Positions 44,055 to 56,673 of a stretch of DNA of 64,000 bases are shown here, one piece after another (the stretch's first letter is position 1; every line of letters starts with the position of its first letter). Origin of the DNA: Trichopria drosophilae (Eukaryota; Arthropoda; Insecta; Hymenoptera; Diapriidae); NCBI GenBank assembly GCA_030407085.1, contig CM059586.1, forward strand, positions 27,825,501-27,889,500, read 5' to 3'. The notes under the pieces were generated by a model that was not told where the DNA came from, did no database searches, and saw nothing but the letters and a program-made list of their open reading frames with translations. The position numbers and the translations under genes are program-made.

Positions 44055-47000
44055 TCACGAGCTACTCTCGTACACTCCAGTATAACAGATATTTATAGCA
44101 TTAACGATATCTTCGATGTCGTGTCTGATAGAATAGGCGCTGTGTTTGGCAGTACATTGGATTAAAGCGGGATCCAAAGTGGCGATCAATTCTTTGAATT
44201 GGGCTACTTCTTTTTCGAAAAGAGCATAGCGCTCAGCAGAGATTTCATGTTCCTGGTTCTTTACCTGTTTAAATTTTAACTTAATTAATATTTCATAAAT
44301 TTCAATAGAGAATGTACATAATTTATATTAATAGGATTTAAGAAATGGAAAATAATTAAAACAATTAAATTCTATCTGTAGAGTAATAAATAGCATCCGT
44401 GGCTATTTTACTAGATATCAAAATTTACCTTTTTTAGGCAGAAACGTTTCTTGGAGACGTCAGTGAATTTCACATTGGGATCATAAATGTTATCGATGCA
44501 TTCGTATGCTTCTTTGTCCAATGCGTCTAAGGCGGTCCGTATTTCCTGTACATTTTTCTTAAGTCCTTCAACGTAATTAGCACCCTGGATACTGACTTGG
44601 AAAATACATTCTGTTCCATTGTTCAATCCTTCAATAGCCATGTTGCTGGCGACAGATTCAAGCTCTTGGCATTCGGTGTCATCCAAACCTTCGCCCTCGT
44701 CGTGAGTTGCTTTGAAAGTCGAAACATGATCGTGGGCCTAAACAAAAGTATTTACATGCAATGTGATTAATTAAAAGTTAATACTTTAGGTAATCTTATT
44801 ATGTAACTAGAAAATTTACTTCTTTTAGTTTGTCTTCGAATCCATTTTTAATTTCTTGAATTTTGTCGTAAACACTGAGTTCGAAGGAAGCAGCAATCGT
44901 GGTTGCACTTTCCGAAAGTTTGCTAATCAATTTCTGCGATCGCATAATTTGTTCATGAAGATCATGGTATTCTGAAATTGCCGATTCTTTCCAGTGTTGA
45001 AGCATTGAATTCTGGACCCTTCTTGACTGTCGTCCTGCATTTTTTTGTGGGGGCGCTGCGATTGAAGCCTAAAATGTAAATTTTAGTTTATGATTAATTA
45101 TTAAAATAGTTTTTTGTGGATAATAAGAATTGTAATATGACACATAAAATTCAAGTAGACAAATGAAATATTAATGCACTTGAATTTAAATTTAAATTAT
45201 GACACATATAATACATCGCTGGAGCTCGCCAACACCTAGTCACTAATTTTTATTAAATGATTAATAAACTAATTTGTTGACTTTTAATATTGCGTGCCAA
45301 TTGTTCCAAGTGAATCAATTGCGTTTTTTTAATCAGCTGGAACTTTATTCTGAATGTTTTTCTATCGGAAAATAGATAACAATTTTTATATCGATATTTT
45401 TACTTGTTCAAAATGCAGAAAGAGTTAACTTGTGATCATTGATTTGTACTCATACTATGTAAGTCGTGATTTGCCAAGTATGTTAGACATTTGTTAAACA
45501 TGGTTTTTCAAATACTGGGTGTAGATTTTTCGTTTTCCGCATTGAAAAATGTACGAAAAATGGTCGATATCATTCAATTCGAAACTGCGCGATAACAAAT
45601 ATTAACGTGTGATTTTTACGAAAAATTCGAAGTTTCCACAAGTAATAGAAAAAATAATATGCGATAAAAGCACGGACTACTGACAAGTGACTATTTTAGT
45701 ATTTACTTTTACCCGTGATCACTAATTTACGGCACTGGTATAAAATACGTATTGTACTATTTTTAAAATGTTTAGTTAATTTTATAAGTTTATTCTCTCG
45801 AAGAAGAGTACAAAAATGGTATTATCATTCTTAGACAGTCGTAAAAATAGCTTAGATTATTTAAAGAATACAAGTACAATGGGAAGATTAATCTACTAGA
45901 ATTAATATAGTCACTGCCAATATATCCTCTCTAAAACCCGTGGAATGAAAATTGAGCTACTCTTTTATTAAGAGGGAAAATTTCACTCCATGAAGAGTGA
46001 CATTTCACTCCATCAATAGTGAAAGAAAATAAATTCACTCCTGGAAGAGTGAAATATCACTCCCAAAAGAGTAAAAATTTCACTCTTAGTGAAAGAGTGG
46101 CTCAATTTTCACTCGGAGGTATTTAGAAAGTCACGTAGGAAAGAATCACTTGCTATTTGTTTAAATTCGTATGTAACTATGAATTTGTTCATGTTTCTTT
46201 TTAAGGATTTTATTCAAAACAGCTGGGCTTTCTATTGAGATTGAACAAAAATAAAAAATTCATTTATCCCCGACAAAAAATGGATATTTATATTTTAAAG
46301 TTGAAAATGTCTAATGAACAAATTGCACACATTTTAAATTTGAAAGAACTCTATCGTAGGTCTGTTAAATTAGTTCCAAAAATACTTATAAAATCGCGTT
46401 ATATTAAGTTCAATGCTCAAAATTCTTTTGGTTATTCTTGATGGGTTCTTTAAAATTAAAGTAATTCCAAAATTTTATAGTTCATTCACAGGAATAAATA
46501 ATACGAATATTTAATATATTATAATTATCTTATTTAGTATCCATCACTTATATTTTAGTAAAGTGAAATAAAAATGTAACGATAACAAATAAAAAATGAG
46601 GTCATATTCTAATAAAGTAATTTTCTGTCTATCTCGCCAAAAGTCCAAAATGTTGTCAGTAAATGTGATCGACTAAAAGTTTTATGTATATTTATGTGTT
46701 ATAAACTGTGATATAAACTATAATATTAAATTATTTCAGTTACAATTCTTAACCAGAAAATATAACAATTTTGATAGTAAATAGTACATCTTATTAAGTG
46801 AACAAAATTCGCATTTTTTTCCCAAAATTTATGTCTTATAGAAGACTACAAAATACGGCAATGAAAAATCACACAGTCTAAGCTTAGGATTATAAGACTG
46901 TAATAAAAATTCGACTATTTCCCTTAGATAAATTATTATTATTATTTTTTTTTATTATATAAAAGACTTCGAAAGCAGATAGACCTAAAGTTAATAATTA

Positions 47001-47728
47001 CTGTTAACATGTAGAATTATTTTTTGTATAGTGTCCTATTTAGACTGTAATTGTTTCTATTCTATATTGAAATGAATACACCTTAAAACTGGTGGCATAA
47101 CTTGCTTAGTCTACGCTGTTAAAATTTCTGTAGCAATTTCCTGAAAGAGTAACTGAAGTTTTGTATCATTATGGTTACAGAATTTAGTAATTTTTTGAAA
47201 TATATTGGTAATTTTCTAAAATCTTTTGGTAATTTTCTGAAATTTTTTCGTAAATTTTTGAAAATGTTTCTTAATTTTGTTTCGTAAAATTCTGAAACGG
47301 TAATAGTAAAAAAACTTCAGTTAGTATTTCAGAAAATTCGTATAGAAATTTCTAACAGTGTAATAAAGATTATTGTAATTGGAGTATATTTGAAATCGTA
47401 TGAAATAAATCACTAACATCTCCCCAATTAGGAGTAGATTATTTTCTCTAAAAATCGAAAATGTACTCTGATAGATTGAAAATTTACTTCTTTAAATTGA
47501 AAATTGTACTCCTATGGAATGAAATTTCACAGTAACCATTTTAGTGTGTAGAATATATTTACAAAGTATACACAAATTATTAAAATGATTCATACACTTT
47601 CTAAAACAAATGGAATATTATTTTAAATATATTTAAAATAATAGAAAATAACTTTAACTGTAAAATGATCACAATGTTTAACTTACCCCAACTAACGCGA
47701 GGCACAAAATGATAGAAAGCCGCGACAT
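44055..47728 (-). CDS. Secreted six-cysteine helical protein, family member B, 269 aa, four exons
   Basis: Exons in transcript order: 47687-47728, 44820-45068, 44429-44737 and 44055-44264. All introns are phase 0; donors are GTAAGT, GTAAAT and GTAAAT; each acceptor follows a short T-rich tract. The signal peptide is MSRLSIILCLALVG plus ASIAA, with likely cleavage before the APPQ segment. Exon 2 is a long charged helix region (HDLHEQIMRSQKLISKLSES). Exon 3 has cysteines in TECQELE, TECIFQ, ECIDNI and RFCLKK; exon 4 has QCTAK and ICYTG, giving six in the mature protein, likely three disulfides. NNGT in exon 3 is a possible N-glycosylation site. By hand count exon 3 is 76 of 103 identical to member C. 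Function is unknown; secretion is inferred. Intron 1 (2.6 kb) is AT-rich and carries a TCACTC repeat and a MITE. Confidence 0.92.
45955..46120. repeat. Cluster of TTCACTC / GAGTGAA words, copy 2
   Basis: At least eight occurrences of TTCACTCC or GAGTGAAA in alternation, including AGAGTGGCTCAATTTTCACT, which is shared with the cluster at 10283-10585. A weaker relative (TACTCCTATGGAATGAAATT) lies near 47510. All sit in introns or just downstream of the secreted-protein genes. Confidence 0.65.
47112..47364. mobile_element. Short MITE with CTGTTAAAATTTCTGTA ends, in intron 1 of member B
   Basis: CTGTTAAAATTTCTGTAGCA and GAGTAACTGAAGTTT on the left pair with AAACTTCAGTTAGTATTTC and ATAGAAATTTCTAACAG on the right. 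The middle is a GGTAATTTTCTGAAAT tandem word. Non-coding. Confidence 0.7.
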
Positions 47729-47781
47729 GATTACACTGTCTGCTATTGTTGATTAGTTGGATGAACGATACTATCATTGCG

Positions 47782-47789
47782 TATTTATA
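47782..47789 (-). promoter_or_regulatory. TATA box of six-cysteine gene B
   Basis: TATAAATA on the minus strand within TTTAATATAAATACGCAATGA. The same wording with two changes precedes gene C, so the core promoter is conserved between the paralogs. Confidence 0.75.
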
Positions 47790-47799
47790 TTAAATAGGA

Positions 47800-50700
47800 A
47801 GGCAAACCCCTCTGCATGAAATTTGATCGATAAAGCAAAAATAGCGAATTCCGCAGAAATAAAAAACTGTATTCGGACGTGATATCAATTAATTAGACTC
47901 ACATTAGTTAGATACGAAAATCGTCGCTTCGATTTGCTAATGCGCTTCTTGAATGTGTTTGATATATATCGAATAGCGGACATTACTTGCGATTCTAGGA
48001 TTTCTTCTGTTCAGGTGACACAATCAGGGATGACGTTATTTTAATAATAGGTACAAACGATTGTTAAAATATGTAATTTATTAATCAGACGTTATGTAAT
48101 AGATAAAAAAGTAACGGAATCAAATTTGATTTTCTGCGCTTGGAATGTAATAAAAAAAAAGTAACAATCTAATTGATTTTCTGGGCTTGGAATGTAATGA
48201 AATTAGTTTGTATAGAAAAATTACATTTATTATTTTTTAGTTACTTATTTTATAACTTCTTATAAATGTCTATGCTGAAAAATGTATTTTTTGTAAAGGA
48301 GGAAATGGTTGATAAAAAATTATAAGCAAATAATCAAAATTTTTAAATAATTAATGATTAATTCAATATTCACATTAAAAATTTTAATATTTGCGTCTCT
48401 GTATTCAATTCAGTTTTTGTTTAAAAAACACATTTTTTAGAGACGTAATTATAATTGTTTCGTTAAAATATTGGAATTTGGAATACGTACGAATGAACTA
48501 GAAGAATTTAAATCTCTATATTCATAATTTATGAATGGGTGTAATGTACACAGGTACCAAACAAAGTGTTTTTACTGAGACATTGGTGTATTTCCACGTA
48601 TTTTTGCTGTCTGATGACAAATCCGAAGATAGAATTGGTTAGCTTAACTTAGATTTTTCTGAAAAACTAAAACAGGGATTAAAAATAAACATCTTTTGAG
48701 GAAACCGAAAGTTACAATTTTCAAAGTGGCTCCAATTTTTAGATAAACTAAAAGATCTGCTAAAACATCGTGATTAAAGGGCAGTGAGAAAAATATTTTT
48801 GCCACTATTTTAAATAAAAAATGAAGATATTCAGGTTCTAAATCACCAGTTAATACAAAATAGTTTGAGTTGGCTGAAGTAACTAAGTAATCGAACCAAA
48901 TTTCAATTTTAATTTATTCAAAAATTTTAAATTAGGTTATTTATTAATAATAAAACATTGTAAATTTGGATTCACTTTAAATTAGAAATATTACATGGTT
49001 TGTCGAACTATTTTTAGGTAGTTAATCCATTTAAACAGATAATACATTCAAATTTATTCAATGCTAAATGTACATAATATTGACCTAATTTTAAATGTAT
49101 TAATTATTGTTTCGGAGACTGACCCGTTCTGTGTGTATTAAGTACTGAAATAAAATTAAAGATAAAGATTTCCTAGAGGATGTCACGAAACGTAGCAAAC
49201 TTGTATGACTTTGTGGAAATGATAGTCTTTATATACATATTTAAAATAACGATGAGATTCAAGAAATAAATGACTGCAAAAAATTTCTGAGGCCAACTTT
49301 GGAAACATGTACTTTTATGCAGTTACTGTTACTCAAAATTTGTTTCGTAATTTACCGAAACCAGTTCGAAATTTTCAGAAGCAGTCATTCAAGTTTCTAT
49401 TGTCCTTGTATTCATAGAAATTCTAAAATTAGGAAATATATATATTTATAAAAATATGTAATATATTTTGTTGTATTACATTGATTTGTTTCTTTTTTAG
49501 TATCAGTGAAATGTACACAAATCGTATGTACATGTGTGAATTTTGCCATTCTTACGATTGGGGAGTAGATATCTCAAATTATGAGTCTTCCATAAATTAA
49601 GTAATACTCATAAAGAAGGGGGTGGTAACATAGCTTAAAATTAATTACTAATTAAATAACATTAAGTGTACTAATTTGTCAATTTTAATGGACCAACAGT
49701 GAAGGAAATTTCGCTTACAGTTTTGGAATTTTAAGTCATCTCAACTTATAATTTTGTTTTGTTTACAGAAACAGAAATTTCAGTTATTTTTGGTCAATTT
49801 CAGATATGGTTTCTTAAATTACATAAAAATGAGACTCTATCGCTATTTCATCAATTTCAACTCATCAAAATGATTAACTAAATTGAGTTCAGTCAAAGAA
49901 AAAGTGTGGAGGTTTTTTACATAATATTCAAGTCTTCTGACAATGGTATATTATCAATTGAAACTCATTTTGTGGTGTTTTCTTATTCATGTAAAAAGAT
50001 AATTAAGAATTATAAAGTACTAAGTTTTTGTTTTAAATAGATGGCAGATATCTTTTATAAATTACAGCCTGAATTGCAGTAAAAATAATATGATTAAATG
50101 GGAAATAATTTTCATTTCACTGCCATTTAAAGGCAACTTTTTGTATCGGTCAAACTATTCTGAACCAATCTGCACTACGATATAATTATGTTTCATTCGA
50201 AGGAACTAAATTTCTGATAAACAAGTAAATTATGCATTTTAATATTGTTACGTGGAATATATTTATCTATAGTAAGTTCGCCACATAACTGATAGATTTG
50301 CAACAGAAGATATTTTATTTAATCGATTCTTTTTCCGAAAGATAACTTGATATTATTGCACAGCTATCAGCATTCATTAAATTTATGCATTGTTTATTTT
50401 ATACATAATCGTAATGTTTGAATATCGAGAACGAAATATGTGTATAACTAAATGTGTTTAAACGGAATCAAAAACATAAATTTTACTTCTATACTCGGGT
50501 TTACTATTTGAAAAAATTAGTTTTTGCTCCTTGCCATCGAATATACTAAAATATTTGTTGTCGCGTCGTAAATGGGCCATTCTTCGAAAAAGTGTAAAAT
50601 CGACGTATTTTTTTTTCCACAAAATAAAAGATTATAAAAATTAAAATTTAAAGCTTAGATCATCGATACGCGTGAAATATACAAGTAATTTAATTTTTTA

Positions 50701-53700
50701 ATGGAAATTTTATATAAAAATGGCGAAATGTTGTCTCTTAGCGAATGAGTGACTCATAAAGAGTAAGAATAAAAATAGTAACTTAATAATATTTATTTTA
50801 TAAAACTCAAAACAGTTAAAATTATTATGGAAAATGATAAAGTGATATGTTTAGTTATTTCAGGGATGTAAAAAAAAGCTTTGATTATCGCACATTACTG
50901 ATGATGCGCGTTTAATACTGAAAGTAGTTAAGAAACTTAATGTTAAGTTCAATAAAAATCCGTTCTATCACTAATTAGAACGGAATTTCTGTAAATCACT
51001 ACAATTGTCCAGGAGGCTTACAAGACAGGGGAGCTTACATGTCAACGTATTAACCAGGTTAACATAAGAACAAAATAAATTTCTGTCAAATGCACTTAAG
51101 GCATAAGAGTTTAATCTTTTCTTTATATTTTAAGATATTACTCGCTTTCTTAACATGCTAAATTAGCGTCGTAAATATGACAGGAGGCTTACAAGAAATA
51201 AACGTACTGGCCTTAGTTCTAACAATATTACTAAATTTGGGTTTAAATTAGTTTTGAAATCAGTAATATTATACACACAATCCATAGTCTCAAAGTAATC
51301 AAAATTGTAGAACGATTGTCTGTATCTACATTTACTTTTGTTTGTACTGTAAATGGCATGTATTCTGTACTTACATTTATTTTTTAAAACATGGGGACAC
51401 ATTTTACAAAGCCATAACAATTTTCAGGAACGTTATAGGGAAATTTTCACAGCACTATTTGTTTGTTATAAGTAAAACAGATCATAACCACTTTTAAAGA
51501 AATTTAATCATTCACATGAAAGTGATCGAAAACGTGTTATTTATACCTGGGGACAGCCAGGAGGCTTACATTTCGGACCTTTAGCAGTATGTGAAAATGT
51601 TATTATGCGATTTGAACAAATTATCTCTTGTGCGATGTTTACATAAAAGTATAAGGCGCAAGAAGAAAAATGTTTAGAGAATAAATTCCATTATTTGTAA
51701 AAAATATTAACCGGGGACATAAAATTACACTTTTCTGGAGAATAACCCAATAATAAACAATTTTTACAGAATATCGTTATTTAACATTGAACAATGCATT
51801 TTAAATATTGTTATATACATATCAGTTAAAAAAATGTTATTGAGCACCGACATTGACAACTGTCTTGAGATTAATATTTTTGTCGCAAACTTCGGGGATA
51901 TTGCAATCAGTTTACTTGTACCGTTTTCCACTGAAATACGAGTTGTCTTACATACCATTCTAATCACGAATATTTTGAATCAACTTAAATATAATACAAA
52001 GTTATTTATTTGAATGATGTAGACATTTTCATTAATAATTATAGTTGGAATTATGTAATCAAATAAATTTTCCTTTAATAAAGAAAATTAATGTTAAATT
52101 GAAGTAATTAATTTTAAAGAAATGTATTTCATTGCGGTAATTAAATTTGTTCTCACTTTAAAATTCATTTATAACCATCCAACTACACTATGGTATTTGA
52201 AGCATAAAATGAATGTCAATATCATTTTGACATATTTGTTGTGGGCTTCATTCTGTTCGTAGGATACAATCTTTACGAATTTGTATTCGTGTTGATGCAC
52301 GGTATTAATTATTGTCATTACGCAATTGGTAAAACCGACTACTTAAATAGTAATGACACCTGAAAAGATATTCGGTCTGCATTTCACTATATCCAAAAAG
52401 TAGCCACATCTGAATTTTGTTTCATCTAAATAATATGTATATACTGTAAAATTACATATGTAGGCGAATAAATTATAATTCCTGGACAGTATTCTATACC
52501 TTATTTCTGAAGAATAATTTTATGATGACAGAGAACATTACGTACTATAGTTGCAAATAACAATAAGACTGAATGTGTCAAGGATGTTTCCAGACGATGA
52601 ATAAATTATCGAAGGAATTTATTTACGTGCTTAAGTATTCATTTTATGGATGTTTGTAAAATACAACATCCTTGGGATGTAATTTTAAATTATGAACATA
52701 TTATATCCTTCAAAAGGCGCCGGTGTCCTAACATCTACAATAGAAATAGTGAAACTGGATGCATATTTATTAAACAGTTTCTGAATTCCAATTAATGATG
52801 ATTAAAGATGTTTGATTTCGTTTTTGACAGTGTATCGATTTCATTCGTCACGAACAATATATAAATAAAGTATACAACTATATTAGTGAAATATTCCTAA
52901 TAAAGTAATAGTCAGACGCTTAACAAAATATTTTTGTTATGCTTTAGAACAAAAATCTAGCAACACTACAATAAAAATTGAATGTCTCGATTTTTAGGAC
53001 TGCCTTCAGCTCTTGCTATAGAAGAAATAATTTTTCAAATCAGGAGAATTCACTGTTCATCAATTTCTCCTTTTTTAGTCCACAATATTTACAGAAATAA
53101 TAAATTAGTCATCCAAAAAAGTAATGAAGCTATTAAGATGGCGTTTTTCAAATTAATCAGTAAATATTATCAATTTCTTTCTCTCTACGGTTAAAGAGAA
53201 TCCTTGAAAATTTTTTTTAACGACATTCCACATTGTTTTGTATATTTTGTGCGATTATAAAACAAAACGAATCTTATTCATATCTGAAATGAATGAAATA
53301 TACATAATATTTGTCCCCAATTCTCTTCACAGAAAGTAATTATGATCGAAAACTGATTTAAAATTGGCCTATGAAAGTGGGTTAACCATTTCTATTTTAA
53401 CTTTAACCAATTTAATTATATAATAACAATTGGTTACGTTTTATATTATATATTTTAGATTTTACTTTTGCAATTTAACTTTCTGCAATTTAGCGGACGG
53501 ATTCTAAAACACGTAGAGCGCGAACAGAGGTATAAGCAACGTATATTGGTCAGACACACTTGGTAAAAAGTAAATGTGTCAAAATGAAGAATAAAAAATA
53601 TAACCTTGTAGAACTCATTGAATCACATATTTTTTGTATATAACATTTTCTTCCAGGATTTGTAGTTGTTAAGATAGAAAATGAAAAGCACAAAGATTTT

Positions 53701-53940
53701 CAGTATCGAAATCAATAAAGTTTTTAATATAACGCGCTATAGTTCGGTGTAAAATGCACCAAATCACTTGAAATTTGTATGGTATACTCATTAATTAGCT
53801 GGGGCAGACATATAAAATAACGTAAATGTGCAGATAATATATAAGATAATAAATAAAAAAATAGCGAAGAATGCAAATGCAATGGCCATGTTTGTCCGAG
53901 CTAGACCCGTAGATAGGCGAAATAATATCCTGGTGTTCAA
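47800..53940. other. Long intergenic stretch without a supported gene
   Basis: About 6 kb of AT-rich DNA. The word CAGGAGGCTTACA appears three times (51010, 51181, 51558), probably debris of one repeat family. Short open frames such as 51163-51420 (minus) and 52982-53194 (plus) have neither splice partners nor recognisable domains. Confidence 0.5.
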
Positions 53941-53946
53941 CACTAG

Positions 53947-54830
53947 ATTTTCGTTGCCTAGGTATGGCGTTCCATAGTTTTCGATGTCTATGTGTCCCGC
54001 ACCATAGTCTTTCGCTGTCCAGGTGCACCGATCCATACTTTTCGTAGTCCATGTGTATCGCTCCATAGTTTTCATAGTCTAGGTGTACCACTTCCAAGTT
54101 TTCGTCGTCCAGGTGTACCGCTCCATAGTTTTCGATGTTTAGGTAATCCGCTCCGTTGTTTTTCGTCGTCCAGGTATACTGCTCCATTGTTTTCGCTGCC
54201 CAGGTGTACCGCTCCATAGTTTTCGTCGGCCAGGTGTACCACTTCATAGTTTTCGTCGTCCAGTTGTAACGCTTGATAGTTTTCGTAGACCAGTTGTACC
54301 GCTTGATAGTTTTCGTAGTCCATGTGTACCGCTCTGTAGTTTTCGATATCTAGGTGACCCGCAATTTATAACATATTTAATGTACTTGTCTAACATCTAT
54401 GCGGTGTAAAACGACAGCGCGGAACGTAGTCATCGAGAACTATGGGTCGATACACCTGGAAAACAAAAATCTACGACGCTAAAAAGTCAGTCATCAAAAA
54501 CTATGCGGCGTTGCGTTTGGACGATGAAAAACTACGGCGCAGAATAACCAGACCTCGAAAACTATGGAGCGGTACACCTGGGAGCGGTACAGCTGAAGCT
54601 GCAGTGCGGGACACTTAGACATCAAAAACTATGGGATGGTACATCTGGACGGCGAAAAACTAGGGTGCGGGACACCTAGACATCGAAAACTATTGGGCGG
54701 TACACCTGGACGACAAAAAACTACGGCGCGGAACACGTAGCCATCAAAAACTATGCAGAAGTATAACCTGGACGACGAAAGACTACGGTGCGGGATACAT
54801 AGACGTCGAAAAATGGTCAACGAAAAACTA
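53947..54830. repeat. 30-base minisatellite in two inverted arrays
   Basis: 53947-54360 holds about 14 direct units of the type GTTTTCGTCGTCCAGGTGTA + CCGCTCCATA. From about 54440 to 54830 the same unit continues as its reverse complement (TGGAGCGGTACACCTGG, GACGACGAAAAACTA) in about 13 more diverged units, some alternating as a 60-base pair. A spacer of about 80 bases separates the arms. Because the period is a multiple of three, every frame yields decapeptide repeats, such as YGAVHLDDEN on the minus strand (the open frame 53795-54247). I regard that as a side effect, as there is no splice or start context. Confidence 0.92.
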
Positions 54831-56500
54831 AAGTTCCATAAACTCCAGGATATTATTCCACCTCTTTGAGTCATTATGTAGTCTAGGAATATCACCGTAG
54901 CAACGGTGATCTCGTGGAATTTCCGCCGTTTCTGTAGAAACTTTTGTGGAATTTCCATGGAAACTCTAGGGAAATTTCTTACGGAAATTCCACATGAAAA
55001 TATGGAATTCATTAAAAGTATAGTACATCGGTCGACGTATTAATGTTGTGCTAGTACATTTGTGGATTTGCTCGTTAAATCTTAGGAGAACACTTTACAA
55101 AAAAAAGATGGTCCAAAACGAGTAAACCTTACACCTTTGTGAAATTACTACTTTAAGAAATCCTTTTCAAGAGCTCGTTTTTTAGATTGTCATAATTTGT
55201 TAAACATAATCTTCATAACTTCTTCTTGCCGTAAATATGTGTCGTTTTGGTTATTACACTACAGAAATGGGGGTCTAACGAAAAACATTTGCTCCCAGTT
55301 TTAGGGAGGCTCTAGAAGGGCCTGCTAATAAAGTATAAATGTATGCTGAAACTCTAATTTCAGACTTTATAAAAGAGAAAAAAACACCAGTTATAATTTT
55401 CAGAATTTTATGTGGTAATAAAAATTGCAGGGCCTAAAATATGTAAATCTGATTAAGGCGGTATGTTTGTGTTAAAAAATTAGCAGTTCAAAGGTATTGC
55501 TTGATATATAACCTAAATGCTTGTTAATTGTCAAAAGTCATGCTCAAATTGTTGTTTTGAAGAAATTAAGGCCGGGGAAAAAAAGTTCCGAAAATGAACA
55601 CATCGAAAGGCCAAAATTTCGATATAGCATGGCTCCAGCGTGATTTTCTTCACTTTGTCTTTGAAAATTTGGCAAAAAGAAAGCAAATTAAAATACCTTG
55701 GACTTACGCAATATAGAAATTTGAGCCTTTCAGGGTTTTGATTGTCGGAACTTTGTTCCCCGGCCAAAATTAATTTATATTTATTAAACCGGTTGTTGTA
55801 TTCGAAATTTAATTTTCGCAAATCTTTCGTTTATTTGACATCATATTATTTTTTACGTACATCTATTGCATGGATAATAATTTAATCAATATTGAATTGT
55901 TGAAAGTTGAAGCTTTTGAAAGCAAGAATAGAATAAGTTATGTTTTTTATCGAGGCGAGAGTTGCCGAATATTTCCGATGATAATTAATGGATAACTTTC
56001 ACGTGCGAGTGTTTCAATATACAAATATCTCAAATTAACTAAAATAACGCAAAATAGACTTTTTTCCTCTCCGAATCCTCGGATGGCAATGTAGAAATGT
56101 GTCTTATTTATGATCGACAAATGGAAATAAATGTCTCAGATTTTCAAACAGTTTTTATCGAAACCAGATATTTATTTATTTCAAATATAGGCGGTATTTA
56201 ACTGTTTAGTGTATTGTTATACGTGTAACTGTTTTAATTTAGTGTACTGTGCGACATCTAGTAGACATTTAAGAAACTCGTTGAAACAAATGAGACCACA
56301 AATAAAATCGATGTTGCGGTACAAAACATCTTAGCGACAGATATTTAGTCATCTCTGATAGTACTGCGATCGATTCATAACACCGACTACTAGACGCCAC
56401 AACAATATTTCTTATTGTTTCTTGAAAAGCATCGGTAATAATTAGGAAACTCTTCATCTTTATAATAGTCAAGAAGTCCATACTTTATAACTTTAAAAGG
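54831..56500. other. Intergenic DNA between the minisatellite and gene C
   Basis: Contains a GGAAATTCC-rich patch at 54880-55010 (TGGAATTTCCATGGAAACTC) and the MITE at 55564-55776. A 70-codon minus frame at 56269-56481 has no domain I recognise. No gene supported. Confidence 0.45.
55564..55776. mobile_element. MITE with AAGGCCGGGGAAAAAAAGTTCCG ends
   Basis: AATTAAGGCCGGGGAAAA and TTCCGAAAA on the left pair with CGGAACTTTGTTCCCCGGCC then AAAATTAATT on the right. About 213 bases, non-coding. Confidence 0.8.
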
Positions 56501-56558
56501 ATTTACAGAATATTACTCAATATAATAATATGCACTTAATACGGGACTAAATAATACT

Positions 56559-56564
56559 TTTATT
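56559..56564 (-). terminator. Poly(A) signal of six-cysteine gene C
   Basis: Reverse-strand AATAAA, 110 bases beyond the stop codon of gene C. Confidence 0.65.
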
Positions 56565-56673
56565 TATACAAGCGACGCATAACAATATAAAAATACTTAT
56601 ACAGTTTCTTAAAGCAATAGCAAAAATTATTACATTAGTATTCTAAATACTATTCCAGTAATATCACATATAT

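Noticed and set aside
53795..54323. Overlapping minus-strand frames encoding decapeptide repeats (YGAVHLDDEN type)
   Set aside because: The 30-base minisatellite period keeps all frames open; no start context, splice sites or signal peptide, and the opposite strand is open as well.
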